A stretch of DNA of 12,556 bases from Chloroflexota bacterium (lineage in GTDB: Bacteria; Chloroflexota; Dormibacteria; CF-121): assembly GCA_005880605.1 (NCBI GenBank), contig VBIS01000071.1:1-12556 (forward strand), in the 5' to 3' direction. Below, piece by piece: positions 6,811-12,556 of the stretch (the first letter of the stretch is position 1; each line of letters opens with the position of its first letter). The translations under genes were made by a program, and so were the position numbers. Under the pieces are notes generated by a model. That model was not told where the DNA came from, did no database searches, and worked only from the letters and a program-made list of their open reading frames with translations.

Positions 6811-7644
6811 GTGCGTCTGTTTATCTGCGGCGTCCGGGGATCCACGCCGTCGCCCGGGCCCGCGTTCGTACGCTACGGCGGCAATACCTCGTCGATTGGC
6901 ATCGCACACCCTGGGCAAGCGCCAACCATGGTGCTCGACGCCGGCACCGGACTGCAGCGGCTGACCCCGCTGCTGAACGGGCAGCCGTTTCGAGGCTCGA
7001 TCATGCTCAGTCACCTTCACTGGGACCACACCCACGGGATCCCGTTTTTTGCCGGGGGCGACCGGCCCGACGCCGAGATCACCCTCATGATGCCGGCCCA
7101 GGGTGATCCGGCGAATGTGCTGGCGCGCGTGATGTCGCCGCCCCACTTCCCCATCAAGCCAGCCGAGCTGCGTGGCAAATGGCGTTTCCTCGGGATCCAG
7201 GAAGGACCGCGGCCGGTCGAGGGCTTCGACGTGATCGCGCGCGAAATCCCGCACAAGGGTGGCCTGACCTACGGCTATCGGGTCACTGGCGACGGCGCGA
7301 CCATCGCGTATCTCTCCGACCACAGCCCGATCGCGTTCGGTCCGGGACCGGCTGGCTTCGGGTCGTATCACCCTGCCGCGATCGCCCTGGCGCGGGGCGC
7401 TGATCTGCTGATCCACGATGCCCAGCTGATCAGCAGCGAGTTCGCGGCGCTGGCGCCATTCGGGCACTCGGCGGTCGAGTACGCGGTCGGTCTCGCCGAA
7501 GCCGCCGGGGTCAAGCGGCTGCTGCTCTATCACCACGATCCAGCGCGGACCGATGACCAGATCGACGCGATCGTGGCGGCCCATCGGGGCAACGCCATCC
7601 CGGTCGACGCCGCCGCCGAGGGCACCGTCATCGACCTTGGCTGA
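6811..7644 (+). CDS. Metallo-beta-lactamase-fold hydrolase (phosphodiesterase-like)
   Basis: This 277-residue protein has the complete metal-binding set of the MBL superfamily: His68, His70, Asp72 and His73 in HLHWDHTHG, the preceding LDAGTG (residues 42-47), LSDHSP with Asp170/His171, HDAQ with His202/Asp203, GHS with His219, and YHHDP with His241/His242. The opening GVRGSTPSPGPAFVRYGGNTS and the GHSAVEYAVGLAEAAGVKRL helix are typical of the branch that includes PhnP-, RNase Z- and cyclic-nucleotide-phosphodiesterase-like enzymes, which hydrolyse phosphodiesters with a di-metal centre. It starts at GTG 6811 without a good Shine-Dalgarno sequence; the start agrees with where the family homology begins. 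It lies between CNB-domain genes, so hydrolysis of a cyclic nucleotide is an attractive but untested assignment. Other MBL substrates are possible. Confidence 0.88.
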   Translation: MRLFICGVRGSTPSPGPAFVRYGGNTSSIGIAHPGQAPTMVLDAGTGLQRLTPLLNGQPFRGSIMLSHLHWDHTHGIPFFAGGDRPDAEITLMMPAQGDPANVLARVMSPPHFPIKPAELRGKWRFLGIQEGPRPVEGFDVIAREIPHKGGLTYGYRVTGDGATIAYLSDHSPIAFGPGPAGFGSYHPAAIALARGADLLIHDAQLISSEFAALAPFGHSAVEYAVGLAEAAGVKRLLLYHHDPARTDDQIDAIVAAHRGNAIPVDAAAEGTVIDLG

Positions 7645-9079
7645 GAGGGCAGGGCAGGATGGGGGCCCCGTCGACGCCGTCGTCGTCGGCTCGGGACCCA
7701 ACGGATTGGCGGCGGCCCTCGTCCTCGCCGGCGCCGGCAAGTCGGTTCGGATCCTCGAGGCGGAATCGACCATCGGCGGTGGCGCGCGATCGGACGCGCT
7801 GACGCTTCCGGGGTTCATCCACGACGTCTGCTCATCCGTCCTGCCGCTGGCGCATGCCTCGCCGTTTTTCCGCACGCTGCCGCTGGCCGACCATGGGCTG
7901 AGCTACGATCAACCGCCCATCCCCCTCGCCCACCCGCTCGATGATGGCTCGGCCGGCGTCCTCCACCGGTCGCTCGCCGAGACCGTGAGCGGCCTGGGCC
8001 GGGATGGCGCGGCCTATCGCCGGTTGATGGGCCCGATCGTTGCGAACATCGACATGCTGGTCGGTCAATTCCTGGGTCCTCCCCGTCCATCTATCCACCT
8101 CGTCATGCTGGCGCGCTTCGGCATCCCCGCGCTTCGCTCAGCGGGTGCCCTGGCCGCGAGCCGTTTCCGGACCGCGCAGGCGCGCGCCATGTTTACCGGG
8201 CTCGGGGCGCATTCGATGCTGTCGCTCCGCCGCCCGGCGACGGCCGCCTTCGGTCTGGTCCTGGGCGCCGCAGGCCACGCCTATGGGTGGCCGTTCGCCC
8301 ACGGTGGGTCGCAGCGCGTGTCCGATGCGCTCGCCGGCCTGCTCCGCGCGCGTGGCGGAACGATCGCAACCAATCACCGCGTGACCACCATGGACCAGGT
8401 GGCGGACGGCCGGGTCGTGCTCTTCGACCTGACGCCTCGCCAGGTGCTTTCGATCGCGCGCGGCCAGTGGCCGGATGCCTTCAGCCGGCAGCTGGCGCGG
8501 TTTCGCTACGGACCCGGCGTCTTCAAGCTCGATTGGGCGCTCGATGGCCCCATCCCCTGGCGCGCCGAGGCCTGCCGGCAGGCTGGCACGGTCCACGTGG
8601 GAGGCGCCTTCGACGAGGTAATCGCCGCCGAGGATGCGGTGGCCGCGGGCGAGGTGGCCGAGCGGCCGTTCGTGATCCTTGCGCAGCCTAGCGTGGCCGA
8701 CCCGACCCGGGCGCCAAACGGCAAGCATGTTGGTTGGGCCTACTGTCACGTGCCGAACGGATCAACGGTCGATATGCGCGAGCGGATCGAGGCGCAGATC
8801 GAGCGCTTCGCCCCCGGCTTCACCTCGCGCATCCTCGCTCGCCATGTCATGACGCCCGCCGACGTCGAGCGCCAGAATGCGAACTGCGTCGGCGGCGACA
8901 TCAACGGCGGGATCGCCGACCTGCGGCAGCTCTTCCTTCGCCCCACCCCGCGTCTCTACGCCACTCCGAACCGGCAGCTCTACTTCTGCTCATCGTCGAC
9001 CCCACCCACCGGTGGCGTGCATGGGATGTGCGGATTCTTCGGGGCGCGGACCGCACTCCGGCGCGCCCGCTGGTCGTGA
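7637..9079 (+). CDS. FAD-dependent oxidoreductase, CrtI/PYROXD2-like
   Basis: This 480-residue flavoprotein begins with a Rossmann FAD-binding motif, VVVGSGPNGLAAALVLAGAG, ending in the acidic LEA that binds the adenosine ribose, then GGGARSDALTLPGF. The tail has the FAD-contacting end of the phytoene desaturase-like group, NANCVGGDINGG and CSSSTPPTGGVHGMCGF. Length and motifs, including YGPGVFKLDWAL in the middle, fit full-length actinobacterial proteins annotated as NAD(P)/FAD-dependent oxidoreductases related to PYROXD2. The substrate is unknown; no carotenoid genes are nearby, so a pigment role should not be assumed. The start is TTG 7637, overlapping the end of the hydrolase gene by 8 bases. 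An upstream in-frame ATG at 7553 would add 28 Arg/Ser/Pro-rich residues and overlap by 92 bases, and is less likely. The stop overlaps the next start as GTGA. Confidence 0.87.
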   Translation: MAERAGQDGGPVDAVVVGSGPNGLAAALVLAGAGKSVRILEAESTIGGGARSDALTLPGFIHDVCSSVLPLAHASPFFRTLPLADHGLSYDQPPIPLAHPLDDGSAGVLHRSLAETVSGLGRDGAAYRRLMGPIVANIDMLVGQFLGPPRPSIHLVMLARFGIPALRSAGALAASRFRTAQARAMFTGLGAHSMLSLRRPATAAFGLVLGAAGHAYGWPFAHGGSQRVSDALAGLLRARGGTIATNHRVTTMDQVADGRVVLFDLTPRQVLSIARGQWPDAFSRQLARFRYGPGVFKLDWALDGPIPWRAEACRQAGTVHVGGAFDEVIAAEDAVAAGEVAERPFVILAQPSVADPTRAPNGKHVGWAYCHVPNGSTVDMRERIEAQIERFAPGFTSRILARHVMTPADVERQNANCVGGDINGGIADLRQLFLRPTPRLYATPNRQLYFCSSSTPPTGGVHGMCGFFGARTALRRARWS

Positions 9080-10710
9080 GCCGGAAGCGCGTCGTCATCC
9101 TCGGCGGCGGCCATGCCGGCGTCCGTTGTGCCCGCGAATTGCTCAAGCATCGCCGCACGACCGACCAGGTGGACATCACCCTGGTCAGCCGCGAAAACGT
9201 CGAGGTCTGGCATGGGTTGATGCCGCAGATCGTTTCCGGGGTCCTGCAGGCGCAGCACGTGCTGATCCCGCTGCGCGAGATCCTGCCCGGCGTCACGATC
9301 TACACCGCGGAGATCGAGTCGATCGACCCGCTGGCCCGCCGCGCGGTTCTCAGCCTGGGCGGCGAGAGTGACGAGGCAGCGCTCGAGGCCGACTACATGG
9401 TGATCGCGCTCGGCTCGGTCACCGACCTCTCGCGCTTCCCGGGCCTGACCGAGCACGCCCTGCAGACGAAGACGATCGGCGACTTCATCCATCTGCGCAA
9501 CCACCTGATCGAGATGCTCGAGGCGGCCAGCGTGACCTCGGATCCGGTTGAGCGGCAGCGGCGCCTGACCTTTGTGATCGCGGGCGCGGGCTACGCCGGG
9601 GTGGAAATCGCTTCCGAAGCCAACGAGTTTCTCCGCGCCTCCCTCGGCTCCTACCCGATGATCTCGCCGAACGAGCTGCGCGTGATTACGGTCGACATCC
9701 TCACCCGCGTGCTACCGACCTTCAACGATCGCCTCGCGCAACGGGTGCTCGACCGCATGCGGCACCGCGGCATCGATTTGCGGCTTGGCGTCGGGATCAA
9801 GGAAGCCACGGCGGGCGCGATCGTCCTCGCCGACGGATCGCGGATCGAGACCCGCAGCATTATCGCCACCGTTGGCATCGGGACCAACCCGCTCGTGCGT
9901 GAGATGCCGGTCGAGTTGCAGCGGGGACGCATCCCCTGCGATCCGTTCTGCCGGGTTCCCGGTTGGCCGGGGGTGTACGCCACCGGCGATAACGCGGCCG
10001 TTCCCGACCCGGCCAGCGGCCAGCCGTTCGGGGCGATGGTCATGGTGGCGTTCGGCGAAGGCCGGCAGGCGGCGCACAACATCCTCGCCGACATCCGCGG
10101 CGAGCCACCGGCGCCCTGTCATCCGGCCCGCTTCGGCGAGGTCGCGCTGCTGACACGGCGCTACGGTGTCGCCCAGGTTCGGGGCATCGCGCTCCACGGC
10201 TGGGTGGCATCGCTCGTATCCCGCGCGTTGTTTCTTTCGTTCATGCCTACCTGGCGTCGCCGTTTCGAGCTGGCCCTGCATTGGATGGGGAGCGCGCTGA
10301 TGCCAGACAACCTGACGCCACTCCCCCTCGGCCGCACCAACACCGTGGTGCCGATGCGGTTTGGCCCAGGCGAGACGATCGTGCGCGAGGGTGAGCTGAG
10401 TGGCCGTTTCTACATCATCACCGCCGGTGAGGTGGAGGTGTCCCAGCACATCGACGGAAAGGAGCAGGTGATCCGCAAGCTGGGGCCTGGCGATCATTTC
10501 GGCGAGATCGGGACGCTCAACAACGGCCGCCGCACGGCGACCGTCCGCACGCTGACCCCAACCGGGGTCCTCAGCCTTGCTCGCCAGGACTTCGCCGCCC
10601 TCGCCGAGCACCTTCCAGCCCTACACGATGCAGTAACCCAACCGCGTCCCGACGTCAGGATTCCGCCGAGTACGATGCCCAAGGAAGATGCCACAACCGT
10701 CGGCCCGTAG
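9076..10710 (+). CDS. Type II NADH dehydrogenase (NDH-2-like) fused to a C-terminal cyclic nucleotide-binding domain
   Basis: The 544-residue product joins two known modules. Residues 1 to about 415 form a two-Rossmann FAD/NAD(P)H oxidoreductase: FAD motif VVILGGGHAGVRCARELL, NAD-binding IAGAGYAGVEIASE near 167-180 with the Glu that usually favours NADH, and the second FAD motif YATGDNAAVP near 301-310. A C-terminal amphipathic segment (PTWRRRFELALHWMG, then DNLTPLPLG) matches the membrane-attachment tail of NDH-2 enzymes, which pass electrons from NADH to quinone at the cytoplasmic face without pumping protons. Residues about 425-520 form a CNB domain, FGPGETIVREGELSGRFYI with cassette FGEIGTLNNGRRTATVRT, including Glu477 and Arg486. 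There is no CXXC pair, against a disulfide reductase. The GTG start overlaps the previous stop by 4 bases and lacks a Shine-Dalgarno sequence, as expected for coupled translation. The stop lies inside the next gene. Confidence 0.9.
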   Translation: MSRKRVVILGGGHAGVRCARELLKHRRTTDQVDITLVSRENVEVWHGLMPQIVSGVLQAQHVLIPLREILPGVTIYTAEIESIDPLARRAVLSLGGESDEAALEADYMVIALGSVTDLSRFPGLTEHALQTKTIGDFIHLRNHLIEMLEAASVTSDPVERQRRLTFVIAGAGYAGVEIASEANEFLRASLGSYPMISPNELRVITVDILTRVLPTFNDRLAQRVLDRMRHRGIDLRLGVGIKEATAGAIVLADGSRIETRSIIATVGIGTNPLVREMPVELQRGRIPCDPFCRVPGWPGVYATGDNAAVPDPASGQPFGAMVMVAFGEGRQAAHNILADIRGEPPAPCHPARFGEVALLTRRYGVAQVRGIALHGWVASLVSRALFLSFMPTWRRRFELALHWMGSALMPDNLTPLPLGRTNTVVPMRFGPGETIVREGELSGRFYIITAGEVEVSQHIDGKEQVIRKLGPGDHFGEIGTLNNGRRTATVRTLTPTGVLSLARQDFAALAEHLPALHDAVTQPRPDVRIPPSTMPKEDATTVGP

Positions 10711-12439
10711 CCGGGTCTGCAACGTGCTCGTCATCGGGGCTGGCGCAGCCGGGCTGCGCGCCGCGATCGCCGCCACCGAGGCGGGAAGCCAGGTGCTGAT
10801 CGTGGGCAAGCGACACCGCCTCGATGCGCATACCGTCCTGGCCGCGGGCGGCATCAACGCGGTGCTGGGCACACGCGATCCGCAGGACACCTGGGAGCAG
10901 CATTTCGCCGACACGTTGCGCGAGGGGTACTTTCTCGGCCACCCGCGGGTGGTGGAAATCATGGCGCGGGAGGCGCCCGATGCGGTACGGGAGCTTGCGG
11001 CCTGGGGCTGCCGCTTCGCGACGCTCGAGGACGGGCGCTTGGATCAGCGCTTCTTCGGCGCGCACAAGTACCGACGCACCTGTTACGCCGGTGACTACAC
11101 CGGCCGCGCCATCCTCTACACCCTGGCCAACAAGGTGCAGCAGATGGGAATTCCGATCATCGAAGACCAGTACGTGTCCCGTCTGCTGGTCGCGGATGGC
11201 GTCTGCTTTGGCGCCTATGGATTCGACCTCGTGTCGGGGGAGCGCACGGTCTTCGAGGCCGATGCGGTTGTCCTGGCCACCGGTGGCCACACGCGGCTAT
11301 GGCGTCGCAGCTCGTCCCGTCGCGACGAAAACTATGGCGAGGGCATGTTCCTCGCGCTCGAGGCTGGCTGCCGGCTGATGGACATGGAGCTGGTGCAGTT
11401 CCATCCGACCGGGATGCTCACGCCGGAAGAGATGGCCGGTACCCTTGTCACCGAGGCCGTCCGCGGTGAGGGTGGTCGCCTCTACAACCGCGACCACGAG
11501 CGCTTCATGCAGCGCTACGACCCGCAACGTATGGAGCTGAGCGCCCGGGATCGCGTCGCGCTGGCGATCTACACGGAGATCATGGAGGGCCGCGGCGGCC
11601 CCACCGGTGGCGTCTTCCTTGATATCTCGCATCGGCCGAAGGATGAGATCCTCGAGAAGCTCCCGAGGATGTACCGCCAGTTCATCGAGTATCAAATGCT
11701 CGACATCTCGAAGCAACCGATGGAAGTGGCGCCCACGGCGCATTACTCGATGGGCGGCATCGCCGTCGATCCGGAGACCCACGCTACCGAGGTGGTCGGC
11801 CTCTATGCCGCCGGGGAATGCACTTCCGGCTTGCATGGTGCCAACCGCCTGGGGGGTAACTCACTGGCCGAGACCGTCATCTTCGGCAGGCGGGCCGGGG
11901 CCGCGTCGGCCGCATACTCGCAGGAATCCGAACTGCAGCGTCGCTCGCGAAAGGCGGTGAAGGACGCGGCCGATGAGCTGCAGGGTCTGATCAAGCCTGG
12001 CACCGAACTGGCCCGTCCCCTGCAGCGGGCCCTCCGCAACTTGATGTGGGAGCACTGCGGGGTGGTTCGCGATGAGGCCAGGATGCGCGAGGGTCTTCGG
12101 AAACTCGGCGAGCTCGCCGAAGCCGCGCAGACTGTCGACATTCGCCCCGGAGAGGAAGGTTGGTTCGAGCTGGCGCACGTGCTCGACTTGCGGGCGGGGC
12201 TCCGAACGGCGGAGGCCACGCTCCGCTGTGCACTCGAACGGCGTGAGAGCCGAGGCGCTCACAACCGTTCCGACTTCCCTGCGCTCGATCCAACCCTGCA
12301 GCGCAACCTGTACACCCGCCTGGATCAGCGAGAGGCCAGCCTTACGGTTTCGAGCGAACCGGTTCCGGAAGTATCCGCCCCCCTACAGGAGTTGCTGGCC
12401 ACCGACGAATTGCCGGTCGCCGGCAGACTGCTGGAGTAG
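10688..12439 (+). CDS. Succinate dehydrogenase/fumarate reductase-type flavoprotein
   Basis: This 583-residue protein is a full-length SdhA/FrdA-family flavoprotein, which interconverts succinate and fumarate or acts on a related dicarboxylate. It has the FAD Rossmann motif VLVIGAGAAGLRAAI (Gly17) and His48 in AHTVLAAGG at the position that carries covalent FAD in SdhA/FrdA. The dicarboxylate-site residues are all present: His239 in QFHPTG, Thr255/Glu256/Arg259 in TEAVRGEGG, Arg287 in MELSARD, His352 in PTAHYSMGG and Arg387 in GANRLGGNSL. The C-terminal ERRESRGAHNRSDFP stretch is usual for the family. The retained His48 argues against L-aspartate oxidase (NadB), but that alternative is not excluded. 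ATG 10688 overlaps the NDH-2 gene by 23 bases. No iron-sulfur or membrane-anchor gene is adjacent: upstream is NDH-2-CNB and downstream a gene on the opposite strand begins, so its electron acceptor is unclear. Confidence 0.88.
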   Translation: MPQPSARSRVCNVLVIGAGAAGLRAAIAATEAGSQVLIVGKRHRLDAHTVLAAGGINAVLGTRDPQDTWEQHFADTLREGYFLGHPRVVEIMAREAPDAVRELAAWGCRFATLEDGRLDQRFFGAHKYRRTCYAGDYTGRAILYTLANKVQQMGIPIIEDQYVSRLLVADGVCFGAYGFDLVSGERTVFEADAVVLATGGHTRLWRRSSSRRDENYGEGMFLALEAGCRLMDMELVQFHPTGMLTPEEMAGTLVTEAVRGEGGRLYNRDHERFMQRYDPQRMELSARDRVALAIYTEIMEGRGGPTGGVFLDISHRPKDEILEKLPRMYRQFIEYQMLDISKQPMEVAPTAHYSMGGIAVDPETHATEVVGLYAAGECTSGLHGANRLGGNSLAETVIFGRRAGAASAAYSQESELQRRSRKAVKDAADELQGLIKPGTELARPLQRALRNLMWEHCGVVRDEARMREGLRKLGELAEAAQTVDIRPGEEGWFELAHVLDLRAGLRTAEATLRCALERRESRGAHNRSDFPALDPTLQRNLYTRLDQREASLTVSSEPVPEVSAPLQELLATDELPVAGRLLE

Positions 12440-12474
12440 TTCCCCCTGCGGCGCGATCGCCAGGTATCGCCTGC

Positions 12475-12556
12475 TTATCGCTCCTGATACCCCCCGCCCA
12501 GCGCCATTAACGCTTCCGCCGTTGCCGCCACCCCGGCGCCGTACGCGAGATGCCCG
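12475..12556 (-). CDS. C-terminal fragment of an unidentified gene (cut by right edge)
   Basis: The minus strand from the right edge reads in one frame through GHLAYGAGVAATAEALM and then a Gly-rich end finishing in YQER, stopping at TAA (12477-12475). This gives about 26 residues with GC-rich third positions. The small-residue-rich helix looks like a genuine protein C-terminus, but it is too short to assign a family. The gene converges on the flavoprotein gene, leaving 35 bases (12440-12474) between stop codons, where I see only a weak four-base-stem repeat (GGCG-CGAT-CGCC) and no T-run terminator. Confidence 0.4.
   Translation of the reverse strand, partial: GHLAYGAGVAATAEALMALGGGYQER

Noticed and set aside
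6556..7875. A 439-codon open frame on the minus strand across the CNB, MBL and FAD oxidoreductase genes
   Set aside because: It is antisense to three genes with clear family motifs. Its translation is Arg/Asp/Gly-rich low-complexity sequence of the kind that GC-rich coding DNA produces in the opposite strand.
8734..9075. A 114-codon upstream extension of the NDH-2-CNB gene to an ATG at 8734
   Set aside because: It would overlap the conserved C-terminal FAD region of the CrtI-like gene in another frame. The extension is Arg-rich without motifs, and the GTG at 9076 places the FAD motif at the normal N-terminal position.
7637..9079. Assignment of the CrtI-like gene as a carotenoid phytoene desaturase
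   Set aside because: The overall pattern is closer to PYROXD2-like actinobacterial oxidoreductases, and no phytoene synthase or other pigment gene is in the window.
9712..10611. A 299-codon open frame on the minus strand inside the NDH-2-CNB gene
   Set aside because: It lies wholly antisense to recognised NAD-binding, membrane-tail and CNB motifs and shows no domain of its own.
6811..12439. A defence or antiphage signalling system (cyclic nucleotide plus effector)
   Set aside because: There is no CD-NTase, cyclase, nuclease, TIR, membrane-pore effector or mobile-element context. The effectors present are respiratory or redox flavoproteins, which fits metabolism better.
12440..12474. A GCGATCGC octamer resembling the cyanobacterial HIP1 repeat, and a small GGCG/CGCC hairpin, between convergent stops
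   Set aside because: There is a single noteworthy copy in GC-rich DNA, the stem is four bases and no T-run follows, so neither a repeat family nor a terminator can be supported.

Overview
The window is GC-rich bacterial DNA with densely packed genes, frequent GTG/TTG starts, short or negative intergenic gaps and strong GC bias at third codon positions. A lipoprotein-type solute-binding protein, a type II NADH dehydrogenase fused to a cyclic-nucleotide-binding (CNB) domain, and homologs of actinobacterial or thermomicrobial families suggest a Chloroflexota (Thermomicrobia-like) or actinobacterial genome. This placement is inference only; no rRNA or other phylogenetic marker is present. I saw no tRNA, rRNA, CRISPR array, insertion sequence or integrase.

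Left part (1-2960, minus strand): a carbohydrate ABC importer operon reading right to left. It encodes a lipoprotein substrate-binding protein, a MalF-type permease and a MalG-type permease cut by the left edge. A promoter-like sequence lies upstream at about 2953-2986. No ATPase gene is visible.

Middle (3003-5592): a small multi-pass membrane protein on the plus strand converges, with one base between stop codons, on a minus-strand gene for an amylo-alpha-1,6-glucosidase / glycogen-debranching-like glycosidase. The importer and glycosidase fit a shared theme of oligosaccharide or storage glucan use.

Right part (5791-12439, plus strand): five collinear genes that look like one operon. They encode an unknown N-terminal domain joined to a CNB domain; a metallo-beta-lactamase-fold hydrolase of the phosphodiesterase-like type; a CrtI/PYROXD2-type FAD oxidoreductase; an NDH-2-type NADH dehydrogenase fused to a second CNB domain; and a succinate dehydrogenase/fumarate reductase-type flavoprotein with its catalytic residues and the covalent-FAD histidine but no neighbouring iron-sulfur or membrane-anchor subunit. 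The last three junctions overlap by 8, 4 and 23 bases, so expression is probably coupled.

The combination of two CNB domains, a possible cyclic-nucleotide phosphodiesterase-like hydrolase and three flavoproteins in one operon is the most interesting part of the window. It may be a redox/electron-entry module gated by a nucleotide second messenger, but that idea is inference. The right edge holds the C-terminal end of an unidentified convergent gene.
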